Source of the DNA: Myxococcales bacterium
GTDB lineage: Bacteria; Myxococcota; Myxococcia; Myxococcales; Myxococcaceae
Assembly: GCA_020846875.1 (NCBI GenBank)
Contig: JADLDB010000193.1
Span: forward strand, 1 to 42,470
Direction: 5' to 3'
Length of the DNA stretch: 42,470 nucleotides
Shown here: piece after piece, positions 8,279-18,886 of the stretch
Layout: every line of letters begins with the position of its first letter
Numbering within the stretch: the first letter of the stretch is position 1
Made by a program: the position numbers and the translations under genes
The notes under the pieces: generated by a model
The model's database searches: none
Told to the model about the DNA's origin: nothing
Seen by the model: only the letters and a program-made list of their open reading frames with translations

Positions 8279-8932
8279 TTACGAGGTGCGCAGGCCCAGC
8301 GACTCGGCCACCCGAAACAAGTCGAGGTCGGGGAAGTGCAGCACCTCACCCGCCTGGAGTCGCTTGCCCGGCTCGAACAACGCGACCCGATGCCCGTCGA
8401 CGGTCACGCCGTTCATCAACGCCGCCGCGAGCTGCAGCACCTTGTCTTGAGTCCACCCCAGCCGGAAGTCGGCTGCGAAGGTGCTGGCGATGTCCTGGGC
8501 GATGCTGGCCACGCTCTCGCCCGCACGGACCTGGTAGTCTCGCACGCCCCGCACGTACTGCCGACCCGCGCTGGGCCGACCGCCGTACAAGTCACGCTCG
8601 ACGCCCCACCCAATGTCAAAGGAGCTGACGCCTCGGGCCACTTCCGCCTGGACTCTCGTCAGCACCGGCGCGAGGTCCGCCGCGCTGATGGTGACGGTCC
8701 GCCCTGGCTCGACCCGCTGAACCGACGTGCGCTCGAGCAACTGCGCGCACAGCGTCAACTCAAGCGGACTCAGCTCGCGGCCGGTGATGGCCCTTCCTTC
8801 CCGCTGCAACAGGGAGAAGAACGAGTCGCCCGGCCGCACCGTGACGGTGACGCCTTCGGACCGCGGTGGGCGGGGCTGCGACGGCGACTGCTGAACCAGG
8901 GGCCTCGTGGGGGCGACGTTTTTGACGTTCAT
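8279..8932 (-). CDS. LysM-like domain protein with Pro/Arg-rich N-terminus
   Basis: The 217-residue protein has no signal peptide. The N-terminus (MNVKNVAPTRPLVQQSPSQP) is proline-rich. Two LysM-like segments follow: VTVRPGDSFFSLLQREGR near residue 29 and YQVRAGESVASIAQDIAS near residue 128, each in the usual form of strand, G-[DE]-[ST], then helix. LysM modules bind peptidoglycan or chitin, so it may act at a cell wall despite having no Sec signal. A Gly/Arg-rich stretch (RDLYGGRPSAGRQYVRG) links the two. The N-terminus resembles those of several neighbours up to 21.9 kb. It is transcribed toward the cytochrome gene's terminator. Specific function unknown. Confidence 0.7.
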   Translation of the reverse strand: MNVKNVAPTRPLVQQSPSQPRPPRSEGVTVTVRPGDSFFSLLQREGRAITGRELSPLELTLCAQLLERTSVQRVEPGRTVTISAADLAPVLTRVQAEVARGVSSFDIGWGVERDLYGGRPSAGRQYVRGVRDYQVRAGESVASIAQDIASTFAADFRLGWTQDKVLQLAAALMNGVTVDGHRVALFEPGKRLQAGEVLHFPDLDLFRVAESLGLRTS

Positions 8933-9651
8933 GCCCCGGTATTGACCGTTCGCCCCCCGGCTTCGGACGCCCGTTTGTCACCGCTCGATACAGGCGCGCA
9001 CCCCAAACGCACCCGGCTGCCATGTCCCTCAGGGTTGGCAGTCGACAGGGCGCTGCGCGGAGCTGCGTTGGGTGCCCCGCAACCTCCGGCCGCTTCGCCG
9101 TCCGCGCAGTGCGCGTACGTGGTGCAGCCCGGTGACAGCTAACTGCCGAATCGGGCAGCGGCAGGCCGCGGGCGCGCATGCCACCTCCGTCCCCTTCACC
9201 CGGGGCACCGACAAGCCCGCCGCGAGGCGAGACCTGGGCGCCAGCTTCGACGACTGGACGTCCACGTCGGCTCGCTCGAGAAGCGAGCACGTCCCGTGCT
9301 CCTGCCCGCTGTCACACGATGGTCTCGAGATTACCGGCCTGGACCGTCGGGCTACCGGAACCTCCTGCGCCGCGCGGCCCCCGCGCTACAAAGTGGTCCT
9401 CGGGCACCAACGTCGTGGCCACCCGCTCACCTCGCGCAGCCCTGCGCGCCAGCACGTCCAGGCTCAGCCCGGCCGTCAGACCCGGCGTAGGCCGGCAAAC
9501 GGGAGGACTGTCCGGCCGCGGAGTCACGGGCTCACGACGACGGTTGGGTTGGATGGGTCGCATGCTGGATTCTCGACGTCGGTCGATTGCCCGTAGAAGC
9601 CCCGGTTGTCAGGTGCGCTTACAGCTGCTCGGCTCCGAAGAGGCGCCAAGC
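8933..9651. other. 719-bp gene-poor stretch with possible gene remnants
   Basis: No convincing long gene lies here. On the plus strand a frame ends with YVVQPGDS and TAA at 9140-9142, which looks like the start of a LysM motif cut by a stop. On the minus strand a short frame at 9312-9563 could be a small gene. Composition stays GC-rich, but the frames are Arg/Pro/Ser-rich in all directions, as expected from decayed or non-coding myxobacterial DNA. Confidence 0.4.
9312..9563 (-). CDS. Possible small hypothetical protein
   Basis: The 83-codon frame starts at an ATG with GAGA about eight bases upstream. The N-terminus (MRPIQPNRRREPVTPRPDSP) follows the same I-x-P, Arg/Pro-rich pattern as neighbouring proteins, and the C-terminal half (LDVLARRAARGERVATTLVP) is plausible as protein. 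It matches no family that I recognise and could also be a remnant of a longer gene. Confidence 0.35.
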   Translation of the reverse strand: MRPIQPNRRREPVTPRPDSPPVCRPTPGLTAGLSLDVLARRAARGERVATTLVPEDHFVARGPRGAGGSGSPTVQAGNLETIV

Positions 9652-12552
<2,901 letters not shown>

Positions 12553-12591
12553 GCAGGACGGCTCCTGAAGTGAATTCTGCCCCACGCGATC

Positions 12592-12637
12592 GGTCAGCGG
12601 CGAAGCAAATGCGAAGGCCCCTTACGATTCGCTGACC
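12592..12637. promoter_or_regulatory. 8-bp inverted repeat between divergent genes
   Basis: GGTCAGCG (12592-12599) is mirrored by CGCTGACC (12630-12637). It sits in the short divergent gap between the kinase gene and the gene starting at 12694, so it could be an operator for one or both, or a hairpin. Only the symmetry supports this. Confidence 0.35.
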
Positions 12638-12693
12638 CACGTCGTGGGCGGGCGCGCCAAGACAGGGAAGACCTTCTCTTCGGAGCTGCTTCC

Positions 12694-13488
12694 ATGCCCA
12701 CCATCGCACCGCGCCCCCTTCTCTCCGTGACTTCCGCAACGCCACGCCGCGTCGGCCCCCACTCGACGAGCCGCGCGACTCCGTCTTCTGCGCGGAAGTC
12801 CGGAGCGGCGCCGGCAGACGCGTGGGGCGTCACTACCTCGTCGTCGTCCGTGCTCCTGTCGGCGGTGCTGTCCCAACGGCCCGAAGCGCTTCCGCGCGGG
12901 CTGCTGCAGAGCACCTCGGAGGCGGGCTACCTGGTGGCGGTCAGCCAGGCCGACCCGGTGAAGATGGCGGAAATCCTCTCGCGCTTCGACGCGGGCCTCT
13001 CGACAAGCGGCGCCTGCAGCGCTCTCGGCTCGGTGCTGGGCGACTCCAACCTCGGCGCCTACGCGGTGGCGCTGCACGACGTCGTCAACTCGGCCATCCG
13101 GGCGGCGCCGCCTTTCGACGCAGGCCGGGTAGCGCGTGACTTCGAGGCGGCGCTGGCCGGCGGAGGCCTGGGAAGGATTCTTGACCTCCTCGACGCGGCG
13201 CGGCCTCAGCGCCGGGCGGCGGCTGTCCTCGAGAAGCTGTCTGCCGCGCAGTTCTTCAGCCTCATGGGCGGCTGGCTGAAGGACGAGAGCCGGCGCGCGC
13301 TGATGCTGGCCCCCGGGCCGCTAAGGGCCGTCTTCGAGCGCCAGGCCAACAGCCTGGCCGCGCTCGAGTTCCACCGGCTGGCGCATGGGCAGGTGGTGTC
13401 AGGTGCGGGAGAAGTCGTGAAGGCGGACCTCGCGCTTCACCTGCTGCGCGTCTGGCCCCTGGCTGTCAGCCTGACGACCGTGAGCTGA
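12694..13488 (+). CDS. Hypothetical protein with Pro/Arg/Ser-rich N-terminus
   Basis: The 264-residue protein is preceded by CGGAGC a few bases before the ATG. Residues 1-45 are low complexity and begin MPTIAPRPLLSV, like other proteins in this segment. Residues 50-255 are predicted mainly helical, with Ala/Leu-rich segments such as FSLMGGWLKDESRRALML. There is no signal peptide, no membrane helix and no recognised motif. It is divergent from the kinase gene. The following DNA contains a broken coding sequence that might once have continued this gene or belonged to a neighbour; the last 15 residues (LLRVWPLAVSLTTVS) are therefore not certain to be the native C-terminus. Confidence 0.6.
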   Translation: MPTIAPRPLLSVTSATPRRVGPHSTSRATPSSARKSGAAPADAWGVTTSSSSVLLSAVLSQRPEALPRGLLQSTSEAGYLVAVSQADPVKMAEILSRFDAGLSTSGACSALGSVLGDSNLGAYAVALHDVVNSAIRAAPPFDAGRVARDFEAALAGGGLGRILDLLDAARPQRRAAAVLEKLSAAQFFSLMGGWLKDESRRALMLAPGPLRAVFERQANSLAALEFHRLAHGQVVSGAGEVVKADLALHLLRVWPLAVSLTTVS

Positions 13489-13990
13489 CCTGAGTCGCGC
13501 CGGCACCGCGCTGAGGGCGACTCGGGACGAACTCCTCCTCGAGACCGTCCGCCAGGCGTGCGGCAGGTGGTGACGAATTCGTACGAAGTCAGCCCGCGCC
13601 AGGCCGTGTCGCGGGCGCGCTCCCGTCACCAGACGGCGAGGTTGCGCTGTCGGCCACGGACCTCTTCTGCCGGGCAGACGACGTGCCGGGCGTGGCCCGC
13701 GTGGCGCACCCTGTGGAAGCGGTGGGCGGTACTGCCGCCTTCCTCGCTGGGCGCACCGAAGGTCCACGGCGAGTGGCTGGCCGGGGCGCTGCGCATCCGC
13801 GTCGCGCTCGAGGCCGAGGCGGCGTCGTCGTCGCTGGCCGGCCTCCTCGAGAGGTCCGCGACGCTGCGACGCTTCGTCGAAGCCGGCGGTGGCGTCGCCC
13901 TCGAGGTCGTCTCAGGGGAGGCCCTGCCCCGCCGACGCTCAAGTCGTAGCGAGGGCGGCCGTGTCATCTTTCGCTACAGACACGGCAGCC
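13484..13990 (+). pseudogene. Broken coding sequence spread over three frames
   Basis: Protein-like stretches follow one another in different frames. One frame gives LRATRDELLLETVRQACG and ends in TGA near 13570. A second, from about 13600, gives GRVAGALPSPDGEVALSATD and FCRADDVPGVARVAHPVEAV. A third, from about 13770, gives HGEWLAGALRIRVALEAEA and LERSATLRRFVEAGGGVALE. Each has the acidic/hydrophobic balance of a real protein while the alternatives are Arg/Pro/Trp-rich. The simplest reading is a gene inactivated by at least two frameshifts, although assembly errors could do the same. Family unknown. No intact gene fits 13489-14045. Confidence 0.45.
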
Positions 13991-14045
13991 CGGGGCCCGA
14001 GGGCTGTGACCAACACTCCTCGGAAACGCTTCAAGGAGGGTCTTC

Positions 14046-15281
14046 ATGGGCAACACCATCAAACCAGCGCCGCGTCCGGGGCAGCGGACGCCGGGAAAGC
14101 CACCCCGGGGCGGGCAGCCGCTGCCGCCCAAGACGACGGGCACCACCAAGCCGACCGCGCGTCGGCCCCAGGCGACGTCGACGTTTGAGCGCAGGCCGGC
14201 GGCCGCGCCCGGGAATCGACAGGTCATCGGCTCGCCGCCGGGGCGCAGGCCCTCGCCGGCGGCGGGCGCACCAACCCCCAACCCTGCGCCTGCCGGCCGG
14301 CAGGTCGTCATCGGCTCGCTGCTGCCTGGACTCAAGGTGCTGACGCCGGAGGAGGTGCAGCGGCTGACGGACCCGCCGTGCCCGGCTCCACCGACGGCGG
14401 CGGACAACTCGCGCGAGGTCCCGCGCCTGTGGTCCGCGCTGCATGTCGAGGAGGCGCATCGCCTCCTGGCGGACCGGGGCGTCGACTGTTGGACGGTCGG
14501 CAGCCAATTCACCGTGGCCATCGTCGACGCAGACCCGACGGGGCACGGGGCATACACCGCCACGCTGGCCACCGGAGACGTCGACGCTCCGTGGGGCCAG
14601 GGGACGCTGACTGGCATCGCGCCGGGGGCGTCCGCGGCCGGCATGACCTTCGTCCGGCAGCCCGGCCTCTTCCTCGAGCCTGCCTTGTGGGCACTGACGC
14701 AGCCGCAGTCTTACGTCGACAACGAGGTGTCGCGTGGCTTCACGACGACGTTCGCCAACGCGGCGGCAGCGGCCGGGTCAACCGGAGTCGTCGCCTTCAC
14801 CAACCCGGCGCCCCGGACGATGAGCGAAGCAGAGGCGCTGGACTTCCTCGCGCAGGTGCGCGGCTACGTCGCACAGGGTGGGGTGGTGGTGCTGCCCGGC
14901 AACCTGTTCGGCGCAGTGGGGGCGGCGGAGGCCGTGCGTCGCGCGCTGGCGGAGAGCGGCGCGCTGGTGGCCCAGCCCGTCATCGACGGCGCGGTGCCCG
15001 ACGCGGCCCATGGTCAGCCCCCCAGCAGCACCGTCAACGTGGCCGTCCCGACGACGAATGGGAACAACTCGGTCGCCGTCCCAGCCATCGCCGCCGTCGC
15101 CGTCCTGGTGCGCGAAGCCAACCCGTCTCTGTCGAGCGCGCAGGTGACTCAGTTGCTGACTGACCCGGCGAACTTCGACACCGTCGTGGTCGACGCGCGC
15201 GTCGTGCCGGTACTGGACGCCGCGCGCGCCGTCGAAGAGGCCACTGCGCCGTCCCAGACCGGGGGGAACGGCAGGCCATGA
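14046..15281 (+). CDS. Compact subtilase-like (S8 family) protein with Pro/Arg-rich N-terminus
   Basis: A strong AAGGAGGG site precedes the ATG. The 411-residue protein has a 115-residue Pro/Arg/Gly-rich head (MGNTIKPAPRPGQRTPGKPP) and no Sec signal. The rest reads like a shortened subtilisin: VAIVDADPTGHGAYTATLA has the Asp (161) and His (167) of the triad, GIAPGASAAGM matches the usual G-[VI]-APGA, VVVLPGNLFG has the oxyanion Asn (286), and NNSVAVPAIAAVAVLVREAN has the Ser (342) in place of GTSMAAPHVAG. DARVVPVLDAARAV matches the family's end. Asp and His are only six residues apart instead of about thirty, so activity is uncertain. It may be a self-processing protease or a non-enzymatic derivative. 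Confidence 0.65.
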   Translation: MGNTIKPAPRPGQRTPGKPPRGGQPLPPKTTGTTKPTARRPQATSTFERRPAAAPGNRQVIGSPPGRRPSPAAGAPTPNPAPAGRQVVIGSLLPGLKVLTPEEVQRLTDPPCPAPPTAADNSREVPRLWSALHVEEAHRLLADRGVDCWTVGSQFTVAIVDADPTGHGAYTATLATGDVDAPWGQGTLTGIAPGASAAGMTFVRQPGLFLEPALWALTQPQSYVDNEVSRGFTTTFANAAAAAGSTGVVAFTNPAPRTMSEAEALDFLAQVRGYVAQGGVVVLPGNLFGAVGAAEAVRRALAESGALVAQPVIDGAVPDAAHGQPPSSTVNVAVPTTNGNNSVAVPAIAAVAVLVREANPSLSSAQVTQLLTDPANFDTVVVDARVVPVLDAARAVEEATAPSQTGGNGRP

Positions 15282-15295
15282 ACGACACGCCATGA

Positions 15296-16064
15296 ACTGG
15301 TCATTCAACGTACGGCCTTGCTCGCCGCCCCCGTCCACGCCGCTCATCGAGGCGTGCGCGCAAGGCCCCCGCGACGCCATGGAGCAACTGCTGCACAGGG
15401 GGGGACCTCCAACGCGGGCCTGGGCTGGCGTGCTGTCGTCCGCGCAGGTGGAACGCGTAGGCGAAAAGGCCCACAGACAGAGGCAGAACGCCATCGCGCC
15501 GAGGACCACGAAGAGTCGAGTCTCGTCGAGCCGCCGGGCGTGTGGCTCTGGGCCGCGACCTCTCTGTGTGAGACGACCCCGGTCGCGGCGCAGCCCTGCG
15601 GCGGGACACGCACCGAAGAGACGGTCTCTGTGTCTCGGCGCTGCGAAGGCTCGTCGCGTGGCTCGCGGCGGCGATCAACACGTTGTCGGGCTTGATGTCG
15701 CGGTGCACGACGCCCGCTGCGTGTGACGCCGCCAGCGCGTCGGCCAGTTGCGTGAGCCACGAGACGCGCAACGCGACCGAGGCCCGCGCCATGCGCGTGC
15801 GCAGCGACGAGCCTTTCACCAACTCCATCACCAGCCGGGTGACCTCGCCATCGTCCTCGACGTCGAAGACCTGCACCACGTTGGGGTGCGTGATGGACGC
15901 CAGGGCGGGCGCCTCGGCCACGATGCGGGCGTGCTCGGCGCCGACGCTCTTGAGCACCTCGAGCGCCACCGTGCGTCCGAGTTGGGTGTCGAAGGCAAGG
16001 TAGACACTGCCGAAGCCGCCTGAGCCCACCTTCTCGTCGAGGCAGAAGTGACGCGCCCGACGCC
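15296..16064 (-). pseudogene. Degraded Ser/Thr protein kinase gene
   Basis: From about 16062 to 15673 one frame encodes kinase subdomains I-VI: VGSGGFGSVYLAFD, HPNVVQVFDVEDDGEV, LVMELVKGSSL and HRDIKPDNVLI. The invariant ATP-binding lysine is changed (VALEVLK instead of VALKVLK; GAG at 15958-15960). After NVLI the kinase fold ends with no DFG motif. In another frame at about 15440-15515 a membrane helix (LGAMAFCLCLWAF) appears, as found after the kinase domain in such proteins. There is no start codon: the reading begins right at the stop of the EGF-repeat gene. Loss of the N-terminus, an internal deletion and a frameshift mark it as dead. Confidence 0.75.
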
Positions 16065-17906
16065 TCAGTGAGCTACGCGCACCGAGTAGCTCGCGAGCGC
16101 GGCGCGGCTGACGCGCACGAAGTAGGTGCCCGGCGCGGGTACGTCCAAGGTGAGCGTGGCGGGACTCGAGCCCCACGTCAGCGCGGTGCCGCTCGCACTC
16201 TCGACGCGCACGTCGACGCCCCCCGTCGTCACCACCTGCAGCGACAGCGCGCCGGCCACCGTCGTGAACGAGAAGTAGTCGACGTCGCCGACAAACTGTA
16301 GCGCTCCGGGCGTCGCCGGGGCTCCCACCGCCAACGACGTCGCGCCGGAGTTCGTGTCGGAGTGGTCGTCGACGCCGACGTCCGCCACGAGGGCGCCCCA
16401 GGAGCCGGTTGCACTGGAGTTGGCGTGCCGCAGCCCGAGGAAGAGCGAGCCGCTCGCCGCCGCGCGCCACTGGAAGAACTCCGGCGCGTCCTGGGTGGGG
16501 ACGAGCGCGGTGCCAGCGCCGGAGGTCAACCTGACGTAGGTGTCCGTCCCCGACGTCTCCTCGAAGCGGTACACGCGGCCCGCCTGGACCGGGACGGCCA
16601 GCACGTCCCAGTCGCCGCCGTACTCGAAACTCCCGCTCAGCGCCGTGCCTGCCGTCGTGGGCACCAGCGTGTTCGCGCCCGCTTCACTGTCCGCCTGGTC
16701 GTCGACGCCCACGTGGGTGAAGGAGATGGTCGTCGAGCTCGCCCCCGCGGGCGAAGCCGCGCGCACGCCCAGGTAATAGGTGCCCGCCACGGCCAGCCGG
16801 GCGGCGATGCGGTCCGGGTTGCTCGCCGTGTGCAGCACCGTCACGCCGTCCGGGGCGTAGAGCGTCAGGGCGGTGGACACCCCGCCGGTCTCCTCGAGGA
16901 CGACCCTGGCACCGGCGTCCACCGAGAAGCGCACGAAGTCGACGTCACCCACCGGGTCCACGGTGTGTGACTGGGGTACGCCCGCGAGCATGTCCCTCGC
17001 CAGCGCCGGGCACTCGTCGGGCTCATATGCGTCACCGGCGATGTGCTGGCCCACGCACGTCGGAGGCGGAATGAGCTCGCACCCGGTGACGCCGAGTTCG
17101 TAGCCCATGTCGCACCCGCAGGCGACGCCCGCGTCCCCGCCACTGGTGCACACGCTCCGGTGCGGCTGGGTGCAAGGATTCGAGCTGCACGGGTCCACCG
17201 GGACACACGCGCTCCCGCGGTCCTCGAAGCCCACGTCGCAGCCGCACACCGCGGCGCCGCCCACGTCGCTGCACTGCCCACGATGGGGCTGCGTACAGGG
17301 GTTGGGCGTGCACGCCTCGACCTTCACACACTGCCCTGCGCGGTCGACAAAGTCGCTGTCACACTGGCAGAAGGCCGTGGTTCCCGACGCGACACACACG
17401 GTGCGATGGGGCTGGGTGCAGGGATTGGTCGCGCAGGGGTTGGCGCTGACGCAGCCGCCACGGCCGTCATCACGAAAGCCGACGTCGCAGCTACACGTCG
17501 TCGCACCCTGGGTCTCGATGCACTGCGTCTTGTTCGGCTGCTGACAGGGGTTGGGCAGGCACCGCTGCGCCGCGACGCAGGTGCCAGCGCCGTCGTCGCG
17601 GAAGCTGTCGTCACACAGGCACACGGCCGCCGCGCCCTGCTCGATACAGACGCCGCGGTGCGCCTCGGTGCAGGGGTTGGCCGCGCAAGGGCCCAGCCGC
17701 ACGCAGGCGCCAGCTTCGTCGGAGAGGCCTTCCCCACAACTGCATACCGCCGCTCCATCGACATCGGTGCACACCGTCCGCGCGCCGCCGGCGCAAGGGT
17801 TGGGGCTGCAGACGGATGGCGCTGGACTTCCCGGGCAGGCGAATGACACCGTGCCCAGGGCAACGGCCGCGAGGACGCGCGAAAGACAGCTGGTTCGGTT
17901 GTGCAT
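16065..17906 (-). CDS. EGF-like repeat lipoprotein with three pre-peptidase-type beta domains
   Basis: The 613-residue protein starts at the ATG at 17906; upstream codons in frame are Arg-rich and lack a signal. The lipoprotein signal ends VSFACPGS. Six Cys-rich EGF-like units follow (residues 33-270), each beginning C-x-x-NPC and continuing C-x-C, for example CAANPCTEAHRGVC and CTPNPCTQPHRGQC. Residues 290-613 form three beta-sandwich units of the PPC type, with features such as YEPDECPALA, GDVDFVRFSVDAG and AGTYYLGVRAAS, GDWDVLAVPV and GDVDYFSFTTVAG, APGTYFVRVS. It is probably an outer-surface binding or adhesion protein. It is followed immediately by a dead kinase gene and preceded by a 228-residue unknown. 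Confidence 0.88.
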   Translation of the reverse strand: MHNRTSCLSRVLAAVALGTVSFACPGSPAPSVCSPNPCAGGARTVCTDVDGAAVCSCGEGLSDEAGACVRLGPCAANPCTEAHRGVCIEQGAAAVCLCDDSFRDDGAGTCVAAQRCLPNPCQQPNKTQCIETQGATTCSCDVGFRDDGRGGCVSANPCATNPCTQPHRTVCVASGTTAFCQCDSDFVDRAGQCVKVEACTPNPCTQPHRGQCSDVGGAAVCGCDVGFEDRGSACVPVDPCSSNPCTQPHRSVCTSGGDAGVACGCDMGYELGVTGCELIPPPTCVGQHIAGDAYEPDECPALARDMLAGVPQSHTVDPVGDVDFVRFSVDAGARVVLEETGGVSTALTLYAPDGVTVLHTASNPDRIAARLAVAGTYYLGVRAASPAGASSTTISFTHVGVDDQADSEAGANTLVPTTAGTALSGSFEYGGDWDVLAVPVQAGRVYRFEETSGTDTYVRLTSGAGTALVPTQDAPEFFQWRAAASGSLFLGLRHANSSATGSWGALVADVGVDDHSDTNSGATSLAVGAPATPGALQFVGDVDYFSFTTVAGALSLQVVTTGGVDVRVESASGTALTWGSSPATLTLDVPAPGTYFVRVSRAALASYSVRVAH

Positions 17907-17968
17907 GACCGAAGGTATTGGTTCGAGCGCGCCCTTCGTCAGCCCGCGGACCGTAAACCGCCTGGACG

Positions 17969-18655
17969 TCACGACCGTGGTGCCGCCATGGCACGGAACC
18001 AGCGCACAGCCTCGCGCGTGGCGACCTCCATCGCCCTCCTCGCTTCGCCGCGCCCGAGTTGCTTGAGAGCGTAGGCCGCGCAGTTGAGCCGTTCGACGGC
18101 TTCTGCGACGCGTCGGCTCTGCTGCTTCGCACCACCATCGAGCAGCCTGACTTCGGCGAGGAAGCGTGCGGTCGCCTGCTGCGCAAGCAGCTTCCGCAGC
18201 TTCCACTCCGCGTAGGGAAGACGGAGTTCCATCGCCAGCGTCTCGACGAGACGGTCCTCGGTGCGAGGAGCCGCCGGCGCCGTGGCGAGGCCAGCCAGCA
18301 CCGACAGCCTCTTGAGCGCAGACTCCAGCATCAGTTGGTACTGGTCGTCTGTCTTGTCGCCGCGCAGCGCTTCGCGCTCAAGCAGGCGATCGGCCACGCG
18401 CGCCTCGAGCGCGGCACATTGCTCTTCCCGGCTGTCTCCCCAGCCAAGCGCCCCAATGACGCGGTCCACCAGCGAAGGCGCCTTCGCCTTCCGAGCGGCC
18501 GGTAAGACGCTCAAGGTCTTCGCCGACTCCGGGAGCGCCGGGGCTCCGCTGGCAGCCCTGCGCACCTCCCGAGGACGGCGAGCTAACACGGTGTTGACCT
18601 CGACCCTGGGTCGAGTGGCGGGCGGGAAAGGCGGCTGGCGGGGGTTGATGTGCAT
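17969..18655 (-). CDS. Hypothetical helical protein with Pro-rich N-terminus
   Basis: The 228-residue protein starts at an ATG with GGCAGGAG upstream. The first 25 residues (MHINPRQPPFPPATRPRVEV) are Pro/Arg-rich and lack a Sec signal. From residue 60 it is strongly helical with many charged residues (EEQCAALEARVADRLLERE, SALKRLSVLAGLATAP, YAEWKLRKLLAQQATARFLA). No family is recognised. It lies 62 bp upstream of the EGF-repeat lipoprotein on the same strand and may share its transcript. A role as a cytoplasmic partner or secreted helical protein cannot be decided from the sequence. Confidence 0.65.
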   Translation of the reverse strand: MHINPRQPPFPPATRPRVEVNTVLARRPREVRRAASGAPALPESAKTLSVLPAARKAKAPSLVDRVIGALGWGDSREEQCAALEARVADRLLEREALRGDKTDDQYQLMLESALKRLSVLAGLATAPAAPRTEDRLVETLAMELRLPYAEWKLRKLLAQQATARFLAEVRLLDGGAKQQSRRVAEAVERLNCAAYALKQLGRGEARRAMEVATREAVRWFRAMAAPRS

Positions 18656-18886
18656 GGCGTTCTCCTGCCAAGTGATTGTGCGCCAACGACCCAGCCTCGG
18701 CGTCAGTGTCTGTAAGTTCGTGTGACATTGGCGGCTCTACGACGCCGGTGGCAGCGACCAATGCTTGGGGGGGCCAACCCGGGTCCATTACCTTCGTGAA
18801 GTGAAGGTCCCACCGATGGAGCGGGTGTCGGCCCTGGGCTCACCTTGATGGTCGGAAATTGTGCCGATTAGCGTTCAGGAGAATCC

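Noticed and set aside
18720-18770. CATTGG / CCAATG inverted pair between 17969 and 18887 genes
   Set aside because: Arms of six bases separated by more than 30 bases; too weak to call.
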